Of a DNA stretch of 64,000 bases, positions 23,511-32,943 are shown piece by piece; the stretch's first letter is position 1, and every line of letters starts with the position of its first letter. Source of the DNA: Bryobacterales bacterium (lineage in GTDB: Bacteria > Acidobacteriota > Terriglobia > Bryobacterales > Bryobacteraceae); NCBI GenBank assembly GCA_003164035.1, contig PLRS01000036.1:42835-106834 (forward strand). The letters run 5' to 3'. The notes beneath the pieces are model-generated. The model searched no databases, was not told the origin of the DNA, and saw nothing but the letters and a program-made list of their open reading frames with translations. Made by a program: the position numbers and the translations under genes.

Positions 23511-24050
23511 GTGGAAAGTGAATCGACCCAGTTGTCACCGAAGCCACACAGTGTAATTGCCATTTATCCGGGGTCGTTCGATCCCATTACGAACGGCCAT
23601 CTCGACCTGATCCGGCGGGGCGCCCGGCTCTTCGACAAGCTGGTGGTTTCGGTTCTCCGCAACCACGACAAGACGCCGCTGTTTTCGCTCGACGAGCGGA
23701 TTGAAATGCTGCGGGAAGTGGTGCAGGGATACCCCAACGTGGAAGTGGGTTCCTTTACCGGGCTGCTGGTGGATCATGCCGCCGCCTGCTCGGCCACGGT
23801 CGTGCTTCGCGGAATCCGCGCCATTTCCGACTACGAATACGAGTTGCAAATGGCGCACATGAATCATCGGCTGCAGCCGGGCATCGAAACCGTGTTTTTG
23901 ATGTCGCACGAAGAGAACTCGTTCATCAGCTCGCGCCTGGTGAAGGAGGTTTTCGGACTGGGCGGGAACATCTCCGGGTTGGTGCCGCCTTCGGTGGAAG
24001 CGCGGCTGCATCGCAGGTTGTCGGAATATCAAAACGTGGAGGTCGGGTAA
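23511..24050 (+). CDS. coaD: Phosphopantetheine adenylyltransferase
   Basis: CoaD transfers AMP from ATP to 4-phosphopantetheine, the penultimate step of coenzyme A synthesis in the cytoplasm. The nucleotidyltransferase motifs are visible: IAIYPGSFDPITNGHLDLI with the (T/H)xGH signature, then RNHDKTPLFSLDERIEML, and the C-terminal ISSRLVKEVFGLGGNISG. From the GTG at 23511 it has 179 residues, about 15 more than usual at the N-terminus; no start nearer the conserved block is apparent. The aminotransferase gene begins 7 bp downstream. Confidence 0.92.
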   Translation: MESESTQLSPKPHSVIAIYPGSFDPITNGHLDLIRRGARLFDKLVVSVLRNHDKTPLFSLDERIEMLREVVQGYPNVEVGSFTGLLVDHAAACSATVVLRGIRAISDYEYELQMAHMNHRLQPGIETVFLMSHEENSFISSRLVKEVFGLGGNISGLVPPSVEARLHRRLSEYQNVEVG

Positions 24051-24056
24051 CCCAAC

Positions 24057-25247
24057 ATGCAGGCGACGGCCAACGGAATTGCCCAACGGATTTCGCTGAT
24101 CAGCGAATCGTCGACGATGAAAGTGGCGGCCGCAGCCACCCGGCTTCGGGCCGAGGGCGCGGATGTGGTCGATTTCGGCGCGGGCGAGCCCGACTTCCCG
24201 ACGCCCGACAACATCAAGCAGGCGGGCATTCGCGCCATCGACCAGAATTTCACCAAGTACACCGCGGCGGGCGGCACGGCGGAACTGAAAAAGGCCGCTT
24301 GCCAGCGCCACAAACTGGATTTCGGCACCGACTACAAGCCCAACGAATGCCTGATCACGGTGGGCGGCAAACACGCCATTTTCAATCTGACGCAGGCGTT
24401 GGTCAACCCCGGCGACGAAGTCGTCATTCCGGTTCCCTATTGGGTGACCTACCGCGACGTGGTGAGTTTCGCCGGCGGCAAATGCGTATTCGTGGATACC
24501 GACGAGGGCAACGGCTTCGCCCTGACGGCGGCGATGATCGAGCCGCATTTGAACCCACGCACCAAGCTGGTGCTGGTCAATTCGCCCTCGAACCCCAGCG
24601 GCGCCGTGCTGGAGCGCGAAGAATTCGAAAAGATCTTCCATTTGACGCGGCAACGCGGCATTTACCTGGTGACCGACGAGTGCTACGGCCGGTTCCTGTA
24701 CCGGGGCGAGCCGTTCTCGATCGCCTCCATGGCGGGCGCGAAGGAGACCGTGCTGGTAGCCGGATCGCTTTCCAAGACCTACGCCATGACCGGATGGCGG
24801 ATCGGTTTCGTGCTGGCGCCCGAGCCCATCGTGACTGCCATGGGCAAGCTGCAAAGCCACTCGACTTCGAATCCGACTTCGATTGCGCAGAAGGCCGCGG
24901 TGGAAGCGCTTCTCGGGCCGCAGGAATCGGTCGGCGTCATGCTGGCCGAGTACCGGAAACGCCGCGATTTCGTGGTCGAGCGACTGCGCGCCATCCCCGG
25001 CGTGGAATGCTCTGAACCGCACGGGGCGTTCTATGCGTACCCGAACGTGGGCGTGGCGATCGGGCGAAACGGTATCGCCGATACGCTGGCGTTTTCGGAA
25101 CGCTTGCTGGCGGAAGCGCACGTGGCCGTGGTGCCTGGAGAGGCGTTTGGCACGGATCGCCACGTTCGCATCTCCTACGCGGCGTCGATGGCGGAGCTCG
25201 CGCGCGGCCTGGACCGGATGCATCGATTCATCGTGGAGCACTCCTGA
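24057..25247 (+). CDS. Class I PLP-dependent aminotransferase (aspartate aminotransferase type)
   Basis: A 396-residue fold-type I enzyme with all key marks: DFGAGEPDFPTPDNIKQAG, KYTAAGGTAELKKA, PVPYWVTYRDVV, NSPSNPSGAVL (Asn that binds PLP), TDECYGRFLY (Asp and Tyr), and the Schiff-base lysine K240 in SLSKTYAMTGWRIG. The final Arg for the substrate carboxylate lies in HVRISYA. The overall pattern matches the thermophile-type AspC that transfers amino groups between aspartate and 2-oxoglutarate; prephenate activity is possible. It sits between coaD (7 bp) and manA (2 bp) in one operon. Confidence 0.9.
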   Translation: MQATANGIAQRISLISESSTMKVAAAATRLRAEGADVVDFGAGEPDFPTPDNIKQAGIRAIDQNFTKYTAAGGTAELKKAACQRHKLDFGTDYKPNECLITVGGKHAIFNLTQALVNPGDEVVIPVPYWVTYRDVVSFAGGKCVFVDTDEGNGFALTAAMIEPHLNPRTKLVLVNSPSNPSGAVLEREEFEKIFHLTRQRGIYLVTDECYGRFLYRGEPFSIASMAGAKETVLVAGSLSKTYAMTGWRIGFVLAPEPIVTAMGKLQSHSTSNPTSIAQKAAVEALLGPQESVGVMLAEYRKRRDFVVERLRAIPGVECSEPHGAFYAYPNVGVAIGRNGIADTLAFSERLLAEAHVAVVPGEAFGTDRHVRISYAASMAELARGLDRMHRFIVEHS

Positions 25248-25249
25248 GG

Positions 25250-26062
25250 ATGCCGGCTGCGATTCGCCTGAAACCATCCCTGCGGGGGAAGGTGTGGGGG
25301 AAAACGCACCTGTCGCCGTGGTTCCCGGACGCGACAGAGCCCATCGGCGAAGCGTGGTACCTGGCGGAGCGGGAGCTGCCGCTGCTGGTGAAGCTGATTT
25401 TCACTTCCGAGCGGTTGTCCATTCAGGTGCATCCCGACGACGGCGAAGACGGGCCGCGCGGGAAGACCGAAATGTGGCACATTCTGGAAGCCGAGCCCGG
25501 CGCCACCATTGCGATGGGTTTCCGCCGGCCGGTCACTAGAACGGAGCTGGCCGAGGCTACCCGTAGCGGCGAAATCGAGCGCCTGGTGAACTGGCTGCCC
25601 GTTCACCCCGGCGAAACCTACTTCACCCCCGCGCACACGGTACACGCTATCGGCGCCGGCATCGTGCTGTGCGAAATCCAGCAGAATTCCGACGTCACGT
25701 ACCGCCTGTGGGACTACGGACGCCCCCGCCCGCTGCACGTGGAGCAGGCTTTGCCGATCACGGACCTGGGCGTGCATCCGGGGGCGGTGAAGCCGGTGCC
25801 GCTTGGCGGCGGACATGAAGAGCTGGTTCGAGCGAAGCACTTCGTTACCGAGTTGGTTCACGCGGCTCCGGGAGCCAGTGAAACGCCGGAGCGGCGCGCC
25901 TGCCAGTTGTGGATAGCGATCGAGGGCGAGGGAACCATCGGCGCCGAAACTTATCGTCAGGGCGAAGTGTGGCTGCTGCCCGAAGAGGGCAGACAGCCCG
26001 AGATCCGCGCCGCTAGCGCCAGCCGCTTTCTGCGGAGTTGGGCTCCGGCGGAGGGCCATTGA
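25250..26062 (+). CDS. manA: Mannose-6-phosphate isomerase, class I
   Basis: The 270-residue product interconverts mannose-6-phosphate and fructose-6-phosphate. Zinc-site motifs are visible: LSIQVHPDDGE (Gln and His), KTEMWHILEAEPG (Glu), and the later HAIGAGIVLCEIQQNSDVTY with the His. The active-site Arg is in YRLWDYGRPRPLHVEQAL. The N-terminus GKVWGKTHLSPWFPD matches short bacterial forms that lack the extra helical insertion. It starts 2 bp after the aminotransferase stop. Its product would feed GDP-mannose or glycan pathways. Confidence 0.9.
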   Translation: MPAAIRLKPSLRGKVWGKTHLSPWFPDATEPIGEAWYLAERELPLLVKLIFTSERLSIQVHPDDGEDGPRGKTEMWHILEAEPGATIAMGFRRPVTRTELAEATRSGEIERLVNWLPVHPGETYFTPAHTVHAIGAGIVLCEIQQNSDVTYRLWDYGRPRPLHVEQALPITDLGVHPGAVKPVPLGGGHEELVRAKHFVTELVHAAPGASETPERRACQLWIAIEGEGTIGAETYRQGEVWLLPEEGRQPEIRAASASRFLRSWAPAEGH

Positions 26063-26127
26063 GGGACGGGCCGCCGAAAGGCGGCGGCAGGCGAAAGCGC
26101 CTGATCCGCGGAAGCAGCCGAGTTGCA

Positions 26128-26157
26128 GGGCAGACCACGAAAAACGATGGTCTGCCC
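26128..26157. repeat. Palindromic repeat, family A
   Basis: GGGCAGACCA (26128-26137), loop CGAAAAACGA, TGGTCTGCCC (26148-26157). It sits between the convergent manA and the small secreted protein gene, where it could also act as a bidirectional transcription barrier. Confidence 0.85.
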
Positions 26158-26167
26158 CACCGCTTTG

Positions 26168-26485
26168 CTACTTGGCCGCGGCGATGGAGGTGACCTGGAT
26201 CGTCTTTCCGCTTGGATCCAGGGTACCCTTTACGGTGACTTTCTTGGCGGCGAATGGTGCCGCGCCTTTCTGGTCGCTCAGAACATAGACCGTCTTGCCG
26301 TCCCAGAGCGCGTATTTGTCGCCGCCTTTTACGCAGTCGGTGACGCACTGCGCGTCGGTGCCCATGTTCATGCCTTTGTGGCTGCCCGCGCACATGGTGT
26401 CGGTTACGGTGCCGGTGAAGGTCTTGTCAGCCGCAAGCGCCAGAGCGGCGGCGGCGAATGCGATAACTACGATCCGTTTCTTCAT
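26168..26485 (-). CDS. Small secreted protein of unknown function
   Basis: A 105-residue protein with signal peptide MKKRIVVIAFAAAALALAAD. The mature part (KTFTGTVTDTMCAGSHKGMN, DAQCVTDCVKGGDKYALWDG, KKVTVKGTLDPSGKTIQV) looks like a small five-stranded OB-type barrel with three cysteines. Such proteins are frequent in Acidobacteria (DUF5818-like in my recall). It overlaps the preceding gene stop by 4 bp and follows the metal pump operon on the same strand, so a periplasmic metal-related role is possible but unproven. Confidence 0.65.
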   Translation of the reverse strand: MKKRIVVIAFAAAALALAADKTFTGTVTDTMCAGSHKGMNMGTDAQCVTDCVKGGDKYALWDGKTVYVLSDQKGAAPFAAKKVTVKGTLDPSGKTIQVTSIAAAK

Positions 26486-27135
26486 GGTTCGATTCTCCTG
26501 TTTTTTTGTTCGATTTGAAGCCAGAGTTGGTTATAGCGGGCTTCGTCGATGGGTTGCTTCAATTGAAAGTGAAAGTCCTTTTCGCGGGTGACAATGCTCA
26601 GCTCGAAGGCACCGGCGCTCGAAAAGGTCTGAATGTCGGCGTAGCGCCAGGTTCGCGATCGATCGCGCGCCGGAGTCCGATACGCCACGCCTTCGGCGCC
26701 GAACGCCAGCGTGCCTTGGGAGCCTCCGTTGCGGCTTAGCTGCTTGACCGGGACCGACCAGGCATACGCGCCGATGGGCTGCGCCATCTCCAGCACCAGG
26801 CGGCGATCCATGCGCGGCGCCAGCGCTGCCGCGAGTTCGGCGGCTGGAATTCGCCCGGTGAAGGTGTAGCCGCGGTCTGGCTCCAGCGGCAGCCTGCCGC
26901 TCTCATAGGTGACAACGCGAATGAAATCGGGCGCCAGTTCGAGTTGCTGGATATCTTCGAGCTTCCAGGCCCAGGCGTGCGGCGCAGGCCCGGCGAAGCG
27001 GACGCCGGCGGCATCCACCGTCATGATGCCGGCGCACGCCTTGCGCCAATGCGCGTGCCGCACCGGGAATTCGGCCGCATGCACGGCCAGGGCGGACGCC
27101 AGAATCAGCCAACCTGCTTTTTGACAGAGTGCCAT
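26482..27135 (-). CDS. Secreted protein of unknown function linked to the Cus operon
   Basis: The ATG at 27135 gives 217 residues with a signal peptide (LCQKAGWLILASALAVHAAE). The body is beta-rich and shows two similar halves: AHWRKACAGIMTVDAAGVRF with DIQQLELAPDFIRVVTYE, and GSQGTLAFGAEGVAYRTP with WRYADIQTFSSAGAFELSIV. This duplicated pattern resembles PH-like domains that read out envelope conditions. Its start lies 31 bp inside the end of the CusA gene, so it is translated from the same message. No established function. Confidence 0.65.
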   Translation of the reverse strand: MALCQKAGWLILASALAVHAAEFPVRHAHWRKACAGIMTVDAAGVRFAGPAPHAWAWKLEDIQQLELAPDFIRVVTYESGRLPLEPDRGYTFTGRIPAAELAAALAPRMDRRLVLEMAQPIGAYAWSVPVKQLSRNGGSQGTLAFGAEGVAYRTPARDRSRTWRYADIQTFSSAGAFELSIVTREKDFHFQLKQPIDEARYNQLWLQIEQKNRRIEP

Positions 27136-30100
27136 TTCCAAACCTCATATAGAGCCGGATACACGGCCAGTTCGAGTAAAAACGATGTAAAGATCCCGCC
27201 GACCATGGGCGCTGCGATGCGCTTCATGACGTCCGCGCCGGCGCCATTCGCCCAGAGAATCGGCGCCAGGCCGACGAACATGGTGGCTACCGTCATGAAT
27301 TTGGGGCGAATGCGTTTGGCGGCGCCGTGAACGATGGCCGCGCGCAGATCTTCGGCATTGCGCAGATGGCCCGCGCGGTGAGCCTCTTCGAATGCCAGGT
27401 CGAGATACAGCAGCATGAACACGCCGGTTTCGGCGTCCACGCCCATCAATGCGATCAACCCCACCCAGACGCCGATGCTCATGTTGTAGCCCAGGAAATA
27501 CAGCAGCCAGACGGCGCCCACGGCGGAAAACGGCACGGCCATCAGCACCAGCATGGTTTTCGAAGTGGACCCGGTATTCCAATAGAGCAGCACGAAGATC
27601 AGCAACAGGGTCAGCGGCAGCACCACTTTCAGCCGCTCGCGCACGCGCTGCATGGCTTCATACTGGCCGCTCCAGGCGAGGGTATAGCCGGGCGGCAGGG
27701 AGATTCCGCGCTCCACCGCGCGGCGCGCATCGGCCACGTAGCTGCCCACGTCGCGGCCGCTCACATCCACGTAGACATACCCGCTCAGCATGCCGTTTTC
27801 GTTGCGCAGCATGGCCGGGCCGTGGGCCATTTTCAGGGTGGCGATTTCGGCCAGGGGAATTTGCATACGCCCGTCCATGGCGGGCACTAGCACGCGGCCG
27901 AGCCGGTCGATGGAGCTGCGGGAATCGCGGTAATAACGCACGTTGATGGGGTAGCGCTCCAAGCCTTCGATGGCGGTGGTGACATTTTCGCCGCCGATGG
28001 CGCTGGTCACGACCATCTCGGCGTCGTCCACGCTCAGGCCATAACGGGACAGCCGGTCGCGCTTGAGGTCGAAATCCAGAAAATAGCCGCTGCCGGTGCG
28101 TTCGGCGAAAACGCTGCGCGTGCCGGGGACCGGGGTGAGCACCCGTTCTATCTCGGCGCCAATCTGCTCGATCCGATCAAGCGATGCGCCGTAAATCTTC
28201 ACGCCGACGGGGGTGCGCACGCCGGTAGTCTGCATATCGGTGCGATTCTTGATGGGCATGGTCCAGGCATTGGAAACACCGGGCAGTTGCAGGGCTTCGT
28301 TCATTTCCTCCACCAGGCGATCGGTGGAGATGTGGTCCGGGGTGATATGGGTCGCCAGCGGACGGAGCCATGCGGGCCACTTGCCGTACCAGGTCGGCAC
28401 TTTGCGCCACTCGGATTTCGGTTTCAGCACAATGGTGGTTTCCGCCATGGAAAACGGGGCGGGGTCGGTGGAGGTTTCCGCGCGGCCGGCTTTGCCCATC
28501 ACGCTTTCCACTTCCGGAAAGCGCATCAGAATCCGGTCCTGCACCTGGAGCAGGTGCTGCGCCTGCGCCACCGAAATTCCCGGCAGGGTTGTCGGCATGA
28601 ACAGCAAATCGCCTTCATCGAGCGGCGGCATGAACTCCGAGCCCAGACGCAAATAGACCGGAACCGTCAACGCCATCAGGCCCAGCGCGCCGCCGATGAC
28701 CAGCCATTTCCAGCGCAGGCACCAGTCCACCACGGGCGTATACAAATGGATCAATACGCGGCTGATGGGGTGCTTTTCCTCGGAATGAATGGTGCCCACC
28801 AGGAGGCCGTTCACCAGACCGCCCAGCCAGCGCGGGCGCACGTGGAAACGGTCTTTGCGAAACAGGAGCAGGCGCAGGGCCGGGTCGAGGGTGATGGCCA
28901 GGACGGCGGCCACGATCATGGCGAAGTTCTTGGTCCAGGCCAGCGGATGGAACAGGCGGCCTTCGGCGGCTTCCAAGGTGAGCACGGGCAGAAAACCGGC
29001 CGCGATCACGAGCAGGGCGAAGAAGCTGGGCCCGCCTACTTCCTTGACGGCATCCACAATCGCCCGTTGATAATGGGCGTTGGTCCAATCCGGCTGGGCG
29101 GTTTCCAGTTTTTTGTGGGTCTGCTCCACCACCACGATGGCCGCATCCACCATGGCTCCGATGGCGATGGCGATGCCGCCCAGCGACATGATGTTGGCGC
29201 TCATGCCCGCCGCGCGCATGGGCAGGAATGCAATCAGGATGGCAACCGGAATGGTCACAATGGGGATCACGGCGCTGGGGACGTGCCAGAGGAAGATCAG
29301 GATCACGAGCGCGACGACGCACAGTTCCTCCAGCAGCGTCTCTTTCAGGTTGTCGATCGATGCCAGGATCAGCTCCGAGCGGTCGTAGGCCGTGACCACT
29401 TTGACGCCCGGCGGTAAACTGGCAGCCACCTGGCCGAGACGTTCCTTCACCCGCTCGATCACGCGCAGGGCGTTTTCTCCCTGCCGCATGACGACGATGC
29501 CGGAGACTGCGTCGCCGGTTCCGTTCCAGTCCGCCACGCCGCGCCGCAGATCGGGGCCAAGCGTGACCGTGCCCACGTCGCGCACCAGGACGGGAACGCC
29601 CGCCGCGGAGGCGCCGAGCGAGATCCCCGCCAGATCGGCTTCGGAGCGCGCGTAACCGCGTCCCCGCACCATATATTCGCGGCCGGAGAATTCCACCAGC
29701 CTCCCGCCCACGTCGTTGTTGCCGCCGCGCACCGCGGCCACCACGCGGGAAATGGGAATGCCGTAGGCCGCCAGGCGATTGGGATCGACGTTCACCTGGT
29801 ATTGGCGCACGAAACCGCCCAGCGAGGCCACTTCGGCCACGCCCGGCACGGACTGCAACTGGTAGCGCAGGAACCAATCCTGGGTGCTGCGCAGCGTCGC
29901 CAGGCTATTGCGGCCGCTGGTATCGACCAGCGCATATTGGAAGACCCAACCCACGCCGCTAGCGTCCGGCCCCAGTTCAGTCTGGACGCCGGCCGGCAGG
30001 CGCGCCTGGATTTTCGAGAGATATTCGAGCGTGCGCGAACGGGCCCAGTAGATATCGGTGCCGTCTTCGAAAATGATGTACACGTAGGAGAATCCGAAAT

Positions 30101-30356
30101 CGGAAAACCCGCGCACGTCCTTTACCCGCGGCGCGCCCAGCATGGCGCTGACGATGGGGTAGGTCACCTGGTCTTCCACGATGTCGGGGCTGCGGTCCCA
30201 GCGCGAATAGACGATCACTTGCGTGTCGCTCAAGTCTGGAATGGCATCGAGCGGAATCGAGCGCATGGCCCACCAGCCGCCCAGCGCCGCGGCGGCAACG
30301 GCGAACAGCACCAGGAAGCGGTGGGCGGCGGAGAATTCGATCACGCGGTTGATCAT
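27105..30356 (-). CDS. cusA: CusA/CzcA-type heavy-metal RND efflux pump
   Basis: The 1083-residue product is the inner-membrane pump of a tripartite metal exporter. It shows the heavy-metal RND start (INRVIEFSAAHRFLVLF, then AMRSIPLDAIPDLSDTQVIV), the acidic proton relay in TM4 (GGIAIAIGAMVDAAIVVVEQ), twelve transmembrane helices in the usual 1+5 twofold order, and the C-terminal GVDAETGVFMLLYLDLAFEE. Length agrees with CusA (about 1050). The sequence resembles Cu(I)/Ag(I) pumps more than Zn/Co/Cd ones, but metal specificity is inferred. It overlaps the fusion protein gene by 4 bp. Confidence 0.92.
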   Translation of the reverse strand: MINRVIEFSAAHRFLVLFAVAAAALGGWWAMRSIPLDAIPDLSDTQVIVYSRWDRSPDIVEDQVTYPIVSAMLGAPRVKDVRGFSDFGFSYVYIIFEDGTDIYWARSRTLEYLSKIQARLPAGVQTELGPDASGVGWVFQYALVDTSGRNSLATLRSTQDWFLRYQLQSVPGVAEVASLGGFVRQYQVNVDPNRLAAYGIPISRVVAAVRGGNNDVGGRLVEFSGREYMVRGRGYARSEADLAGISLGASAAGVPVLVRDVGTVTLGPDLRRGVADWNGTGDAVSGIVVMRQGENALRVIERVKERLGQVAASLPPGVKVVTAYDRSELILASIDNLKETLLEELCVVALVILIFLWHVPSAVIPIVTIPVAILIAFLPMRAAGMSANIMSLGGIAIAIGAMVDAAIVVVEQTHKKLETAQPDWTNAHYQRAIVDAVKEVGGPSFFALLVIAAGFLPVLTLEAAEGRLFHPLAWTKNFAMIVAAVLAITLDPALRLLLFRKDRFHVRPRWLGGLVNGLLVGTIHSEEKHPISRVLIHLYTPVVDWCLRWKWLVIGGALGLMALTVPVYLRLGSEFMPPLDEGDLLFMPTTLPGISVAQAQHLLQVQDRILMRFPEVESVMGKAGRAETSTDPAPFSMAETTIVLKPKSEWRKVPTWYGKWPAWLRPLATHITPDHISTDRLVEEMNEALQLPGVSNAWTMPIKNRTDMQTTGVRTPVGVKIYGASLDRIEQIGAEIERVLTPVPGTRSVFAERTGSGYFLDFDLKRDRLSRYGLSVDDAEMVVTSAIGGENVTTAIEGLERYPINVRYYRDSRSSIDRLGRVLVPAMDGRMQIPLAEIATLKMAHGPAMLRNENGMLSGYVYVDVSGRDVGSYVADARRAVERGISLPPGYTLAWSGQYEAMQRVRERLKVVLPLTLLLIFVLLYWNTGSTSKTMLVLMAVPFSAVGAVWLLYFLGYNMSIGVWVGLIALMGVDAETGVFMLLYLDLAFEEAHRAGHLRNAEDLRAAIVHGAAKRIRPKFMTVATMFVGLAPILWANGAGADVMKRIAAPMVGGIFTSFLLELAVYPALYEVWKWHSVKKQVG

Positions 30357-31591
30357 TTTTGGGCTCCGCTTTTGGCCGCGTTCAGCCGGCTTTCCGAATC
30401 CAGCAGAAAGTTGCCGGAAGTGACGATCCGCTCGCCGGCCTTCAACCCCGACAGAATCGCCACATTTTCCCCGCTCTGGTCGCCGGTCTCGACTACTCGC
30501 TGTTCGAAGCTTCCGTTGCCGCGATCCACGAATACGGTTTTGCGGTCGCCCGAATCGAGCACGGCCGATTGGGGCGCCACCAGCCGGCGCACGCCGCCGA
30601 CGGCCAACTCGACCTGGCCGAACATGTCGGGCTTCAGCACCGTCGCGGGATTATCGAGTGCAATCCGCACCTTGAGGGTGCGCGTGGCCGCGTCCACCTG
30701 GGGCAGAATGTAACTTACCCGCCCGTAAAACACGCGGCCCGGCAGGTAGTCCAGAGTGAATGTGGCACCCTGGCCGAGCCGTATGCCGGCGGCTTCGTAC
30801 TCGAACACGTCGGCGATCACCCAGACTTTGGAGAGATCGGCGATGGTGTAGAGCACCGTATCCGGGGTGACGTGCTGTTTGGGGAAGACGTTGCGTTCCA
30901 TCAGGAAACCGGAAACCGGCGCGTTCAGGGTGAGGCTTTCGATCGGCTTCCCCGCCCTGGCCATGGCGTCGATTTCAGCCGGCGGGACGTCCCACAGCTC
31001 GAGCCGTTTCCGCGCCGCGGCCAACAGGGTATCGCCGTGAGCGGCCATGCCCGGCATGCCATCGTGGGCCACCTGCTGCGCGCGCAATGCCAGCAGATAT
31101 TCCTGCTCGGTCGCGACGGCATCGGGGCTGTAGAAGGTGAGCAGAGGGTCGCCCTGGCGAACGTACTTGCCGGTAAAATCGGCGAACACGCGGTCGATCC
31201 AGCCTTCCAGGCGGGGCTGCACTTTCGCTACGCGGGTTTCGTCCAGCGCCACCCGCGCCACGGCGCGAATCGGCTCGCCCACGGATTCGTAACCGACGGT
31301 GCCGTATTCCACCCCGATCAACTGCTGTTCCCGGGCGCTGACGCCGACCATGCCGGGGTTGTCGGCGGCATATTTCTGCTCGTCTCCCGCGTACACCGGC
31401 ACCAGCTTCATGCCGCAATCGGGCGCAATGCCGGGACGATCGGACTTGTACCACGGGTGCATGGCGTCCACCCAGTACAGAACCTTCCGCGTGGCCTCCG
31501 CGCGCGGCGCCTTTGCGCCGTACCAACGCCCGTAGCCATAACCACCCACGAAAGCCGCCGCCACGGCGGCCACGAGCAATAGCTTTTTCAT
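30353..31591 (-). CDS. cusB: CusB-type periplasmic membrane fusion protein
   Basis: A 412-residue adaptor that links pump and outer membrane channel. After the signal anchor (KKLLLVAAVAAAFVGGYGYG) comes a heavy-metal-binding domain with the MHP and CGM residues (VLYWVDAMHPWYKSD, PGIAPDCGMKLVPVY). Barrel-sandwich halves follow (VRAVARVALDETR with VQPRLEGWIDRVFADFTG; SLTLNAPVSGFLMERN). The C-terminal domain includes VDRGNGSFEQRVVETGDQSG and GLKAGERIVTSGNFLLDSES. Overlaps both neighbours by 4 bp. Confidence 0.9.
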   Translation of the reverse strand: MKKLLLVAAVAAAFVGGYGYGRWYGAKAPRAEATRKVLYWVDAMHPWYKSDRPGIAPDCGMKLVPVYAGDEQKYAADNPGMVGVSAREQQLIGVEYGTVGYESVGEPIRAVARVALDETRVAKVQPRLEGWIDRVFADFTGKYVRQGDPLLTFYSPDAVATEQEYLLALRAQQVAHDGMPGMAAHGDTLLAAARKRLELWDVPPAEIDAMARAGKPIESLTLNAPVSGFLMERNVFPKQHVTPDTVLYTIADLSKVWVIADVFEYEAAGIRLGQGATFTLDYLPGRVFYGRVSYILPQVDAATRTLKVRIALDNPATVLKPDMFGQVELAVGGVRRLVAPQSAVLDSGDRKTVFVDRGNGSFEQRVVETGDQSGENVAILSGLKAGERIVTSGNFLLDSESRLNAAKSGAQK

Positions 31592-32823
31592 TCCCGCACC
31601 TCGATCCCGGCCAACTCCTCCAACCGCGCCAGCGCCACCTGGAACTGCATGATGGCCTCGTGATCCATGAGCTGGTAATCCACCACGTTCATGAAATTGG
31701 AGAATACTGAAACAAAATCGACCTTCCCCGTCTCATAGCCGGCGAGCGACGAATCGAGCGTCAGTTGCGCTTCGGGAACGATGGACTTCTCGTAGAGGAC
31801 GGCTAGCCGATGGGCCGTTTCGGCTTCCGCGTAGCTCTGGCGGATGCGCGATTCGAGCGACACCCGCGAAGCTTCGTATTCGTGCCGCGTCTGGGCGGCG
31901 GCGTATTCCTGCTCGGCGATGGCGGCGTGCTGCTTCTGCCAGTAGTGGACGGGCAGGCTGAAGGCGACGCTCACCTGCCACATCGGCGCCATACCGCCCT
32001 GGTTGAAATAGCCGCCGGAGACGGTGTAATCCGGATAAACGTCTTTGCGCGCCAGGTTCGCCGCCAGTTCGCTTCGCTCCACCAGGGTGCGGTCGCGCTC
32101 CAGCTCCGGAGCCAGACGGCGCGCGCGGCCGAGGAGATCGTCGAGCGAGAACGGCAATTCGCCGGCGGTGCTGTCGTCGGCAACCGCGACGGGCGTATCC
32201 TGCGGCCGGTCGAGAAGGGCATTGATTTCGATCTGACGGCTGGTCCGGTCCAGTTGGTAGCGCACTCGCTGGGCTTCGAAAACCGCCAGTTGCGTCTGCG
32301 CTTTGAGCACGTCCTGTTGGGCGGCGCGTCCCACCGCGTAGTGGGCTTCGGAGGTGCGCAAGATGTTCTCCAGCAGTTCCTGGTAACGGTCGACGAAGCC
32401 GATGGCGACGGTAGCGTGATGCAATTCGTGATAGGCCTGTTTCAGTTGCGCAACCAGGTGGAGGCGGGCGGCGAGATATTCCTGGCGGGCGGCCTCGGCC
32501 TCTTTGCTGGCGATTTGGCCGCGCAGCGGGCGCTTACCTGGAAACGGCACGGTCTGGCCGAGCATGACGCCGATGTTGCTGGTGGGGTTGTGCCCCAATC
32601 CGTCGCCCGGCCAGGGCCAGCCATTGGAGGCGTAGCCCAGCGACACCGTCGGGTCGGGCAAGCTTTCCGCCTGCCCCGGCCGCTGCGCCAGCGATTCGTA
32701 GCGCTTCTGCGCCACTAAGATGTCGCGATTGCGCTCGAGCGCCTGGCCAATCAACTGACCGAGCGGCTGCGCGGCACAGGGGAGCGCTGCCACGAAAATA
32801 CAAATCCAGTTATATAGTTGCAC
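31588..32823 (-). CDS. cusC: TolC-like outer membrane factor of the Cus system
   Basis: A 411-residue outer membrane efflux protein. A signal peptide (NWICIFVAALPCAAQP) is followed by long helices of the periplasmic tunnel in two repeats (ALERNRDILVAQKRYESLAQ; LAQLKQAYHELHHATVAIGF; RLAPELERDRTLVERSELAA) and two beta hairpin regions. Residues SLPDPTVSLGYASNG and PMWQVSVAFSLPVHYW mark the barrel strands. It completes the tripartite system with the pump and fusion genes downstream. A TTG or ATG at 32823 appears to be the start. Confidence 0.85.
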   Translation of the reverse strand: MQLYNWICIFVAALPCAAQPLGQLIGQALERNRDILVAQKRYESLAQRPGQAESLPDPTVSLGYASNGWPWPGDGLGHNPTSNIGVMLGQTVPFPGKRPLRGQIASKEAEAARQEYLAARLHLVAQLKQAYHELHHATVAIGFVDRYQELLENILRTSEAHYAVGRAAQQDVLKAQTQLAVFEAQRVRYQLDRTSRQIEINALLDRPQDTPVAVADDSTAGELPFSLDDLLGRARRLAPELERDRTLVERSELAANLARKDVYPDYTVSGGYFNQGGMAPMWQVSVAFSLPVHYWQKQHAAIAEQEYAAAQTRHEYEASRVSLESRIRQSYAEAETAHRLAVLYEKSIVPEAQLTLDSSLAGYETGKVDFVSVFSNFMNVVDYQLMDHEAIMQFQVALARLEELAGIEVRE

Positions 32824-32943
32824 TTAGTTACTCACTTGCGTGGTTGAACTGTCAGGGAGCGGTTGCCGGCCAGGGACCCGGTTATCCAATTGTCTGGTGA
32901 AGTGACAGGCCCGGAGGACCGTCACACTTTTTTAGGGGAATGA

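Noticed and set aside
23535..25277. 580-codon minus-strand open frame
   Set aside because: Antisense to coaD and the aminotransferase gene, whose motifs are complete; composition is that of a shadow frame.
26128..26157. Rho-independent terminator for manA
   Set aside because: The hairpin could stop transcription, but the same sequence recurs at unrelated positions, so I list it as a repeat first.
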